9,344 bases of DNA from DASSWG01 sp041689995 (GTDB lineage: Bacteria; Bacteroidota; Bacteroidia; Flavobacteriales; Flavobacteriaceae), in contig JBDNFD010000143.1 in assembly GCA_041689995.1 (NCBI GenBank), positions 1 to 9,344 of the forward strand, read 5' to 3'. A program made the position numbers and the translations under genes. Every line of letters starts with the position of its first letter. Position 1 is the first letter of the stretch. The notes beneath the pieces are model-generated. The model did not search any database. It saw only the letters and a list, made by a program, of their open reading frames with translations, and had not been told where the DNA came from. Shown in pieces: positions 1 through 6,523 of this stretch.

Positions 1-972
1 AAAAAATTTTGAACTGACATAAGCATATCCAAGTGAATCGTTTACAAAAGCCAAATCGGAAAACCCACCAAAAAAAGGAGAATTGCTATTATAGGTTGAG
101 GCTGAATAACTGAGCGACCAAGTTTCACCAGAATCATACGTTTTATATATTTTCATAAAACTGCAATTGCAAAATGCTGCTGCTGCATCAAGATAAAAAC
201 CGACATTATCATTAAGAAAATAAAGCTTAGAAACACCCATATCCAAATAATATGGCACATAATAATTTGTCCAATTGCTATTATCTTCGGTTTTAAACAC
301 TAAATCACCACGATATTGAAGATAATCTTCATCTACTTGACCAGCCAAAACCTGGGTGTTGTTCGCCGTAATGTTTAGGGAAAATAGATCATCGGTCGTG
401 GAAAGCGCAATCGGATTCCAAGTGGTACCATAGTCCGTGGTATACAATAAAGTACCATTGTTTCCTGCGATATATCCATGGCTCCCCTTGAATTCCACGC
501 TGTTGAGTTGTTCGGAAGAAATGCTATTGTCCAAAATCCAATTGTTCCCGCCATTAGTTGAATGCAGTACTACACCATGATGTCCAACGATCCAAATATC
601 ATTTAAGGAAATCATCGCAATGGAAAACAGATTTTCCGTAGTTCCGGAGGAAACAATGTCCCAGTTTTGGCCAGCATCCATTGTTTTAATAATTGTTCCA
701 TTGTTACCAACTGCAAAACCCAGATCTTCATCAAAAAAGACCATATCATAAAAGTTTTTCTGTACCCCAGTATTGGTTTCGACCCAGTTCAATCCGCCAT
801 CGTAAGAGGTATAAAACATTCCATTATCCACCATGAGGTAAACCAGATCTTCGCCAAAAGGGCAAATGGAGCCATACATACCTTCTCCTGGAAAATTAAT
901 TTGAGGCCACCCTTGTGAATGAATAAAAGTAATTGTGAAAAATACGATCAAAAAAGTAGAAAAATGTTTCAT
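1..972 (-). CDS. Secreted Ycf48/BNR-like beta-propeller protein, N-terminal part (runs off the left edge)
   Basis: This reading frame is open from an ATG at 972 to the window edge, giving 324 codons with no stop. Residues 1-19 form a signal peptide (MKHFSTFLIVFFTITFIHS, cleavage near S19/Q20), so the protein is exported. The mature part carries six Asp-box-like blade repeats of the form (S/T)-x-D/N-x-G-x-x-W: SYDGGLNW (56-63), TMDAGQNW (97-104), STNGGNNW (138-145), TTDYGTTW (178-185), a degenerate TEDNSNW (228-234) and TYDSGETW (278-285). They are spaced about 40-50 residues apart. Segments such as GFAVGNNGT and GYIAGNNGT precede two of them, as in Ycf48-like and sialidase/BNR propellers. In Flavobacteriia such proteins usually end in a type IX secretion sorting domain; that end lies outside the window, so this is inference. 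Substrate or binding partner is unknown. It is not an enzyme that I can recognise. Confidence 0.85.
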   Translation of the reverse strand, partial: MKHFSTFLIVFFTITFIHSQGWPQINFPGEGMYGSICPFGEDLVYLMVDNGMFYTSYDGGLNWVETNTGVQKNFYDMVFFDEDLGFAVGNNGTIIKTMDAGQNWDIVSSGTTENLFSIAMISLNDIWIVGHHGVVLHSTNGGNNWILDNSISSEQLNSVEFKGSHGYIAGNNGTLLYTTDYGTTWNPIALSTTDDLFSLNITANNTQVLAGQVDEDYLQYRGDLVFKTEDNSNWTNYYVPYYLDMGVSKLYFLNDNVGFYLDAAAAFCNCSFMKIYKTYDSGETWSLSYSASTYNSNSPFFGGFSDLAFVNDSLGYAYVSSKFF

Positions 973-1001
973 AATTTCGATTTTAAAAAAAATTCAACCT
1001 T

Positions 1002-1009
1002 TAAAGGTA
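1002..1009 (-). promoter_or_regulatory. Weak candidate -7 element for the beta-propeller gene
   Basis: Read on the minus strand this is TACCTTTA, one mismatch from the Bacteroidota -7 consensus TAnnTTTG, about 30 bases before the ATG. No TTG was found at the usual -33 distance, so the call is weak. Confidence 0.25.
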
Positions 1010-1144
1010 AAGAATATTTTTTAAAGCTCGGTTTCTCAGTAATATTTCACTTTTCGTAAGATTTGTGTGGGTTTTTCAGAACATAAAAAAATATTTTGGA
1101 AGAATGATTATCACTGAATATATAGCCTGCGATATTCTTTGTAT

Positions 1145-1984
1145 CTATTTCTCAATTTTAAAAGTAATCACTGGAATTTCCGAATGATTAGTGACATCTT
1201 CCGCAATGCTTCCAGCGAAAAAATGTGACAACCCTTTACGACCGCGCGTCGGCATCGCAATTAAGTCCGCATCCATATAATCGGCGGCATTCAAAACTCC
1301 TTTATCTATAGAATAATCATTGTAAACCTGAATGTTATCTGGGGAATAAGGGATTTCGGTATTGTTCAAAAATCCGCGCATTGTTTCACGGATTTCTTGC
1401 GTGCTTTTGAATTTATCACCCGGCGTATTGATATATAAAAGTTTCAATTCCGCATTGAAATCCGTTGCGAAGGCTTTTGCTTTTCGATAAGCGGGCAAAT
1501 TTTTCAATCCGAAATCGGAGGCAAAAACCACGCGGCGAATGTCGAAATCCTTCATTTCATTTTTAATGACCAATACCGGAATTTCAGAATTCCGCACTAC
1601 TTTTTCCGTATTGGAACCAATCAATACTTCTTCCAAACCACTAGAACCTTTTGATCCCATCACAATTAAATCTACCGCATCCATTTCAACAATTTTTGCA
1701 ATACCGGTCGCTGTGGAACCAATTTCTATTTTATCGGTTATTTTCGAATCTTTTAGGAAATCTTTATTCAAGAATTCCCGGAACTTTTTTTGACCGAGCT
1801 TCATAAAAAACAACATTTTTTGGTCTTCCACATAATATTGGCCGGTTCCCATTAAAGGTTCGGCGATTTCCATGACCTGAAGCACAATAATTTCGGCCCG
1901 ATTTATTTTGGCCAATTTTGCCGCGACTTGCAAGGCATTTTCAGAAGGTTTTGAAAAATCGACGGGGACTAAAATTGTTTTCAT
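1145..1984 (-). CDS. Universal stress protein with two tandem Usp domains
   Basis: This 279-residue cytoplasmic protein consists of two UspA-like domains, about residues 1-142 and 149-279. The first starts with MKTILVPVDFS, the classic first strand with its conserved Asp, and has the complete ATP-binding loop G-2x-G-9x-G-S (G110, G113, G123, S124). The second starts RRVVFASDFG. Its loop reads PTRGRKG followed by AGS: the first glycine is replaced by P245, while G248, G258 and S259 remain. Each domain ends in the family's (S/N)-x-IPV strand (EIPVLVI, EIPVITF). Tandem Usp proteins of about 280 residues are common in Bacteroidota and are usually linked to starvation, redox or other stress; the specific role here is unknown. 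The gene is probably monocistronic, with its own -7 element about 80 bases upstream. No convincing terminator was seen after the stop. Confidence 0.95.
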   Translation of the reverse strand: MKTILVPVDFSKPSENALQVAAKLAKINRAEIIVLQVMEIAEPLMGTGQYYVEDQKMLFFMKLGQKKFREFLNKDFLKDSKITDKIEIGSTATGIAKIVEMDAVDLIVMGSKGSSGLEEVLIGSNTEKVVRNSEIPVLVIKNEMKDFDIRRVVFASDFGLKNLPAYRKAKAFATDFNAELKLLYINTPGDKFKSTQEIRETMRGFLNNTEIPYSPDNIQVYNDYSIDKGVLNAADYMDADLIAMPTRGRKGLSHFFAGSIAEDVTNHSEIPVITFKIEK

Positions 1985-2061
1985 TATTTCGATTATTTTG
2001 TTGAATTTTACTATTTATAACTTCTGAAACAAAACCAATCTTACGACCTTTCCCAGCTTTC

Positions 2062-2069
2062 CAAAGTTA
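2062..2069 (-). promoter_or_regulatory. Candidate promoter -7 element of the universal stress protein gene
   Basis: On the minus strand this reads TAACTTTG, an exact match to the Bacteroidota -7 consensus TAnnTTTG. It lies 77 bases before the ATG at 1984, implying a 5' leader of roughly 70 bases. The nearest upstream TTG (2084-2086) is only 14 bases away, shorter than the usual 19-21, so the -33 half is uncertain. Confidence 0.45.
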
Positions 2070-2157
2070 CGAATTTACTGTATCAATTCCCTATTTTTTA
2101 GCAAGTTTCGCATAAATGAAAAGAAGTCTCCTTTTTTCGAATCACAAAAAGATTCAC

Positions 2158-2165
2158 GACCTTTG
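2158..2165 (+). promoter_or_regulatory. Candidate -7 element of the DUF1684 gene; helps decide the start codon
   Basis: GACCTTTG is one mismatch from TAnnTTTG, and a T-rich TTC (2136-2138) sits 19 bases upstream at the -33 position. If it is real, transcription begins near 2170. That would exclude the in-frame TTG at 2163 and leave ATG 2181 as the start, with a leader of about ten bases. Confidence 0.35.
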
Positions 2166-2180
2166 CAAAAATTTGACGCA

Positions 2181-2789
2181 ATGAAAAACATAGTCTTTAT
2201 AATAGGTTTTTTGATCTGTGGAACGACAAATTTACTTGCACAAGATTCCACTTGGACAGAAAAAGCCGTGGCTTACCAACAGCATTTGAACAAGGAATTT
2301 TCCGATCATAAAACCTCGCCGCTTCCGGAGAAAAAAATAGCCAAATTTGATGGTTTGCCATTTTTTGAAGTGGATAAAAAATTGATTTTTCAAGCCGAAT
2401 TTTTACGCACTCCTTATGAATCACCTTTCATGATGCGCACAACTACAGACCGGGAATCGATTTATGTGAAATATGGCGAAATATATTTCAACATTAACGG
2501 AACGGAATATAAATTGAACGTTTACCAAAGCCAACAACTTTCTGCCGATCCGGAATATGCCGATTATCTTTTTGTGCCTTTCACAGATTTAACCAACGGT
2601 AAAAGTACGTACGGCGGCGGGCGTTATTTGGATTTGCACATTCCCGAAGGCGAAACGGTACTTTTGGATTTCAACAGGGCTTATAATCCATATTGTGCTT
2701 ACAGCAAACGATATTCCTGTCCCATTCCGCCGGCGGAAAACGATTTGGAAATTCCTATTGAAGCGGGGGTGAAGTATGAAAAACGTTAA
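2181..2789 (+). CDS. Secreted DUF1684 family protein
   Basis: This 202-residue protein belongs to the DUF1684 family. The diagnostic C-terminal block is clear: GGGRYLDL (145-152), then DFNRAYNPYCAYS (163-175), then CPIPPAEN (180-187), followed by the usual hydrophobic strand and IEAGVKYEK end. An N-terminal signal peptide (about residues 1-20, LLA before QDS) points to export into the periplasm or beyond; there is no lipobox cysteine. C172 and C180 lie within the conserved block and could form a disulfide or a metal site, which is inference. The biochemical function of the family is not established to my knowledge. ATG 2181 was chosen over an in-frame TTG at 2163 because it begins a proper signal peptide (MKNIVFIIGF) and the TTG falls inside the likely -7 element. 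The stop overlaps the convergent crcB stop. Confidence 0.9.
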   Translation: MKNIVFIIGFLICGTTNLLAQDSTWTEKAVAYQQHLNKEFSDHKTSPLPEKKIAKFDGLPFFEVDKKLIFQAEFLRTPYESPFMMRTTTDRESIYVKYGEIYFNINGTEYKLNVYQSQQLSADPEYADYLFVPFTDLTNGKSTYGGGRYLDLHIPEGETVLLDFNRAYNPYCAYSKRYSCPIPPAENDLEIPIEAGVKYEKR

Positions 2790-3154
2790 ATAAGTTTTGC
2801 GAGCCACAGCCCCAAAAATATGGCCAAAAGCCCCAATGCAAAGCTGGCGATTGTGTAAAGCGCAAAAAGGGCGAAATCACCAGACTTTAAAAAAATTTGA
2901 TTTTCATACATAAATGTGGAAAAAGTGGTAAACCCGCCACAGAATCCCGTAGCCAATAAAAGTGTGGTGTTATAAGAAATAGTGCTGCTTTTCATCGCAA
3001 ATCCGAGCAACAGCCCCAATAGTAAACTTCCAAAAATATTAACGCCAAACGTTCCGAAAGGAAACCCCGTGGGATTGTTCAAGTATTTGACAACGAGAAA
3101 CCTCAATGCACTTCCAAGTCCTCCTCCAATGAAAACCATCAATACCTGTCTCAT
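2786..3154 (-). CDS. crcB: CrcB/Fluc-type fluoride ion channel
   Basis: This 122-residue integral membrane protein exports fluoride across the inner membrane as a dual-topology dimer, the known function of the Fluc family. Four hydrophobic segments lie near residues 4-22, 35-55, 63-85 and 95-118. Family signatures are all present: GGGLGSALRF with R18, FGTFGVN with the pore-lining N39, and GFCGGFTTFSTF (70-81), which contains the phenylalanine-box residues F78 and F81 and the central Na+-site loop. The length is typical for a complete subunit. The gene follows the SRPBCC-GyrI gene on the same strand after a 17-base gap, with no visible promoter or fluoride riboswitch between them, so cotranscription is likely. 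Its last four bases overlap the end of the convergent DUF1684 gene. Confidence 0.95.
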   Translation of the reverse strand: MRQVLMVFIGGGLGSALRFLVVKYLNNPTGFPFGTFGVNIFGSLLLGLLLGFAMKSSTISYNTTLLLATGFCGGFTTFSTFMYENQIFLKSGDFALFALYTIASFALGLLAIFLGLWLAKLI

Positions 3155-3171
3155 AAACCAAGAATTCGAAG

Positions 3172-4206
3172 TTATTTTATGGGAATATACACTTCTGTGA
3201 CCCGTTCTGCAGGATTGGCAACTTCTTCTGGCCCGGTGATATACACTTCAAACGGATTTGCCTCTTCGTTCATTTCGTATTCATTTTCCATCATGAATTT
3301 TTTAATCTCCGCCCAAGCCTCCTGCAAATGATCGTAATTCCCTTTTAAAGTAGCTTTAACCACTTTTTGAGTGGGCAAAAACCCGCAGAGCACTTCACTT
3401 TCTTCCGGGGTAATAATTCTGCTGGAAGTAGGAATTCCGGCAGAAATAATGACCGTGCCATTTCGCGGGTCGAAATTGTTATAAACCGTCATTGGCGAGC
3501 CGGTAATAGTGATATTATTTTGCTTCATATACAGTGAAACATACGGAATAATCTTGTCCATTTTCGCCTCCAGGGCTTTTCCGGTATTTCGGGAAGCGGT
3601 GCTCATATACATGTAAAATCCGCCACCATATTCTGTGGTTCCGTCCACACTTATTTCATAAACTTCCATGGCTTTTTTTACAAAACCCTCCAAATTGTTA
3701 AGGCCGGTTTTCAACATGGGCCGAATCATTTCAGTTGTGGTGCTATCTTGCGTCAGTTGATACGCTTTTTCCCAAAAATGACGTTCCCCCTTCATTCCCC
3801 AAGTAATTTTTGTGCCCTGTTCGACATCTTCGAACAACCAATACACTTGTCTTTCGGATTCTCCCAACGGCGTATTGAAGACAATTCCCTGTTCAATGGA
3901 TTTCCCTGGGATTACTTTCGTGGTTTCCATCGAACCGTTCATCCGATCACTTTTCCAAGAATATCCAGCTCCCTCGCCGGAAGTTTTTTCGGAATAAGTA
4001 ACGATCATCGTAGGGTCATTTTTTGCCCAAGGTCCCCATTTTTCCCAGGTTTTATAATTGTTCACCTCATCAAAAAACATTTCTGAAGGCGCTTGAATCA
4101 CCTTGCTTTCCTCTACCTGAAAAGTTCCGTCCAATGTGGCAATATATAAGGAGAAGCCAATTATAGCAATTAGGATCAAAAAGAAAAGATATTTTAAAAA
4201 TTTCAT
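3172..4206 (-). CDS. Membrane-anchored SRPBCC (polyketide cyclase-like) plus GyrI-like ligand-binding protein
   Basis: This 344-residue protein starts with one transmembrane segment (about residues 5-23, LKYLFFLILIAIIGFSLYI), with the rest probably outside the cytoplasmic membrane. Residues 30-185 look like an SRPBCC/polyketide cyclase fold, a hydrophobic-pocket lipid or small-molecule binder: a starting strand FQVEESKVIQAPSEMFFD, then YKTWEKWGPW, then a central strand near TKITWGMKG, and a C-terminal helix LKTGLNNLEGFVKKAME. Residues 190-344 match the GyrI-like/AraC effector-binding domain. They include KATLKGNYDHLQEAWAEI (284-301) and the characteristic end TEVYIPI, where E338 corresponds to the cation-contacting glutamate of BmrR-like pockets. 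There is no DNA-binding domain, so it is not a transcription factor. The ligand is unknown. It precedes crcB by 17 bases, probably in one transcript, and diverges from the M49 gene. Confidence 0.85.
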   Translation of the reverse strand: MKFLKYLFFLILIAIIGFSLYIATLDGTFQVEESKVIQAPSEMFFDEVNNYKTWEKWGPWAKNDPTMIVTYSEKTSGEGAGYSWKSDRMNGSMETTKVIPGKSIEQGIVFNTPLGESERQVYWLFEDVEQGTKITWGMKGERHFWEKAYQLTQDSTTTEMIRPMLKTGLNNLEGFVKKAMEVYEISVDGTTEYGGGFYMYMSTASRNTGKALEAKMDKIIPYVSLYMKQNNITITGSPMTVYNNFDPRNGTVIISAGIPTSSRIITPEESEVLCGFLPTQKVVKATLKGNYDHLQEAWAEIKKFMMENEYEMNEEANPFEVYITGPEEVANPAERVTEVYIPIK

Positions 4207-4235
4207 AGCGGGGCATATTTCATCGGATTAAACTG

Positions 4236-4243
4236 CTAAGGTA
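4236..4243 (-). promoter_or_regulatory. Weak candidate -7 element for the SRPBCC-GyrI/crcB unit
   Basis: On the minus strand this reads TACCTTAG, one mismatch from TAnnTTTG, 29 bases before the ATG at 4206. No -33 TTG is visible upstream. It lies back-to-back with the promoter of the divergent M49 gene within a 94-base intergenic region. Confidence 0.3.
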
Positions 4244-4268
4244 GTTAAATTATAAGCCTTTAAATGTT

Positions 4269-4276
4269 TACATTTG
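4269..4276 (+). promoter_or_regulatory. Candidate promoter -7 element of the M49 peptidase gene
   Basis: TACATTTG matches the Bacteroidota -7 consensus TAnnTTTG exactly. A TTA at 4245-4247, 21 bases upstream, could serve as an imperfect -33 element. The predicted transcription start, near 4283, gives a leader of about 18 bases before the ATG at 4301. Confidence 0.5.
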
Positions 4277-4300
4277 TAAAAAATTCACTAAAAACCTTAA

Positions 4301-6352
4301 ATGATGAAACTAAAATTTACCGCACTGCTTTTTTTGACGAGCCTGCTCCTTGTTTCCTGTGGGGACGACAAGAAAGAAAACGATACGAAAACAAAGGAGC
4401 CAATGGAAGAAAATGCCGAAACAGATTCTTTTGATTATGTAGCCGATGAATTTGCGGACCTCAAAATCTTACGCTATCAAATCCCAGGTTGGGAAAATCT
4501 TTCCCTTCAGGAACAAAAACTGGTTTATTATTTGACACAAGCCGGACTTAGCGGCCGTGATATTTTTTGGGACCAGAATTATCGATACAATTTGAAAATC
4601 AGGAAAGCGCTTGAAAATATTTACACTTCGTATGAAGGTGACAAATCTTCGGAAGATTGGAAAAATTTCGAAACCTACCTAAAACGGGTTTGGTTTTCCA
4701 ATGGTATCCATCATCATTATTCGCACGATAAAATCAAACCAGAATTCAGCCAAGAATATTTGAAAGAACTTTTGGCAAAAACCAATACCAAACTTACCGG
4801 TGAGGCTTTTGACGTTATTTTCAACGATAAGGATATCAAAAAGGTAAACCTCGACGCAAACAAAGGATTATTATCGGGCTCGGCCACCAATTTTTATGGT
4901 GAAAATGTTTCTGCAAAAGAGGTTGCGGACTTTTACGCAAAGAAAAAATCGCCCAATCCCGAAAAACCACTTGCTTATGGTTTGAACTCCACACTTGTGA
5001 AAGTGGATGGAAAACTTCAGGAAAAATACTGGAAAAGCGGTGGATTATATGGACCGGCCATCGATGAAATTATCTCATGGTTGGAAAAAGCAAAAGGAGT
5101 TGCCGAAAACGGCCAACAAGCAAAAGCATTGGAACTGCTGATCGAATATTACAAAACCGGATCGTTGGAAACTTGGGACAAGTACAATATTGCCTGGGTG
5201 AACACTACCGAAGGCGACATCGATTACATCAATGGTTTCATCGAGGTTTATAATGATCCATTGGGCTTCCGCGGATCATACGAAACCATCGTACAAATCA
5301 AGGATTTTGAAATGTCCAAAAAAATGGGTGTTTTGGAAGATCATGTGCAATGGTTTGAAGATCATTCGCCAATCATGGATGCCCACAAAAAAGATTCGGT
5401 GGTGGGAGTAACTTACAAAACCGTGATCGTTGCGGGCGAAGCAGGTGCCGCTTCCCCAAGTACGCCAATCGGGGTTAATTTGCCAAATTCCAATTGGATC
5501 AGGGAGAAAGTGGGCAGCAAATCGGTTTCACTAGGAAATATTATTAATGCTTACGATCATGCCAGCAGTTCCGGTCGATTGGAAGAATTCGCTTACGATT
5601 CCACAGAAATAGCACTTTCCAAGAAATATGGCGAGCTCGCCGATAAATTGCACACCGCCCTGCACGAAGTGGTTGGGCATGCTTCGGGAAAAATTAACCC
5701 CGGTGTTGGAGAAACTAGGGAAACCCTGAAAAGTTACGCTTCTACTTTGGAAGAAGGACGTGCAGACTTGGTGGGTCTCTATTTTTTGATGGATCCGAAA
5801 TTACAAGAACTCGGTTTGGTGGACAACTATAAAAAAGTTGGAGAAGCCGCTTATAATGATTACATCAGAAATGGAATGTTGACACAATTGATCCGCATCA
5901 AACCTGGTAATAACATCGAAGAAGCGCATATGCGAAACCGCGCTTGGATCAGCCGTTGGGCCTATGAAAAAGGGAAAGACCAAAATGTGATCGAAAAAAT
6001 AGTGAAAGAAGGAAAAACTTATTACCACATCACCGATTACAATCGTTTGCGAGAATTGTTCGGGGAACTATTGCGCGAGACGCAACGCATAAAATCCGAA
6101 GGCGACTACGAAGCGGCAAAAGCCTTGGTTGAAAATTATGGGGTAAAAATAGATCCGGAATTGCACAAAGAAGTTCTACAACGAAACGAAGCATTCAAAT
6201 CGGCGCCTTATAGCGGTTTTGTAAACCCTGTGTTGGCACCTAAAATGAACGATGAAGGGGAAATCATCTCAATAGATGTGAAGCAACCAGAATCTTTTGT
6301 GGAACAAATGTTGAATTATTCCAAAAAATATGGCTTTTTGCCGATAAATTAA
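4301..6352 (+). CDS. Dipeptidyl peptidase III family (M49) zinc metallopeptidase, lipoprotein
   Basis: This 683-residue protein has both M49 signatures: HEVVGH (455-460, the HEXXGH motif) and EEGRAD (484-489). By homology with characterised DPP III enzymes, H455, H460 and E485 bind zinc and E456 is the catalytic base. The spacing between the motifs is short, as in bacterial rather than human-type enzymes. M49 enzymes release dipeptides from the N-termini of short peptides. Residues 1-20 form a lipoprotein signal with lipobox LVSC (C20), followed by an acidic, lysine-rich linker (GDDKKEND, then more Glu/Asp to about 50). The protein is therefore lipidated, probably at the outer membrane and possibly on the cell surface. 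Bacterial relatives are sometimes labelled dihydrofolate reductase in databases; nothing here supports that. The start is ATG 4301, or the adjacent in-frame ATG 4304. A strong terminator follows, so the gene is monocistronic. Confidence 0.95.
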   Translation: MMKLKFTALLFLTSLLLVSCGDDKKENDTKTKEPMEENAETDSFDYVADEFADLKILRYQIPGWENLSLQEQKLVYYLTQAGLSGRDIFWDQNYRYNLKIRKALENIYTSYEGDKSSEDWKNFETYLKRVWFSNGIHHHYSHDKIKPEFSQEYLKELLAKTNTKLTGEAFDVIFNDKDIKKVNLDANKGLLSGSATNFYGENVSAKEVADFYAKKKSPNPEKPLAYGLNSTLVKVDGKLQEKYWKSGGLYGPAIDEIISWLEKAKGVAENGQQAKALELLIEYYKTGSLETWDKYNIAWVNTTEGDIDYINGFIEVYNDPLGFRGSYETIVQIKDFEMSKKMGVLEDHVQWFEDHSPIMDAHKKDSVVGVTYKTVIVAGEAGAASPSTPIGVNLPNSNWIREKVGSKSVSLGNIINAYDHASSSGRLEEFAYDSTEIALSKKYGELADKLHTALHEVVGHASGKINPGVGETRETLKSYASTLEEGRADLVGLYFLMDPKLQELGLVDNYKKVGEAAYNDYIRNGMLTQLIRIKPGNNIEEAHMRNRAWISRWAYEKGKDQNVIEKIVKEGKTYYHITDYNRLRELFGELLRETQRIKSEGDYEAAKALVENYGVKIDPELHKEVLQRNEAFKSAPYSGFVNPVLAPKMNDEGEIISIDVKQPESFVEQMLNYSKKYGFLPIN

Positions 6353-6372
6353 AAGCTGATTATTCAAATGAT

Positions 6373-6404
6373 AATCCCGGGAATTACTTCCCGGGATTTT
6401 TTTT
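6373..6404 (+). terminator. Intrinsic terminator of the M49 peptidase gene
   Basis: An 11-base perfect inverted repeat, AATCCCGGGAA (6373-6383) and TTCCCGGGATT (6388-6398), flanks a TTAC loop. The right arm runs into eight T residues (6397-6404). This is a textbook rho-independent terminator 21 bases after the stop codon. Confidence 0.95.
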
Positions 6405-6485
6405 GGATTATTAGTTACTTACGTTTCTAGCTCAGCATCAAATGTTACTATAGGAATATTAACCATAATATCCAAAATTAAAGCG

Positions 6486-6493
6486 TACTTTTG
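6486..6493 (+). promoter_or_regulatory. typA: Candidate promoter -7 element of typA
   Basis: TACTTTTG fits TAnnTTTG exactly and is followed by GCAGCC, a usual context for the start of transcription near 6500. No TTG was found at the -33 position. The predicted leader is about 20 bases. Confidence 0.5.
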
Positions 6494-6508
6494 CAGCCTC
6501 AAAAAAAT

Positions 6509-6523
6509 ATGGGGCTTTTATGA
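6509..6523 (+). other. Four-codon upstream ORF overlapping the typA start
   Basis: ATG GGG CTT TTA TGA lies in the short leader; its TGA (6521-6523) overlaps the typA ATG (6520-6522) as ATGA. It could couple or compete with typA initiation, or it may be chance. Nothing in the sequence shows it is translated. Confidence 0.2.

Noticed and set aside
667..918. 83-codon ORF on the plus strand
   Set aside because: It lies wholly antisense to the beta-propeller gene, whose reading frame has clear repeats and a signal peptide.
1080..1144. Possible terminator after the universal stress protein gene
   Set aside because: Only a 6-base GAATAT/ATATTC stem with a 10-base loop is present, and it is not directly followed by a T-run.
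2163..2180. In-frame TTG start six codons upstream of the DUF1684 ATG
   Set aside because: It falls inside the candidate -7 element, and it would add MQKFDA in front of an otherwise normal signal peptide.
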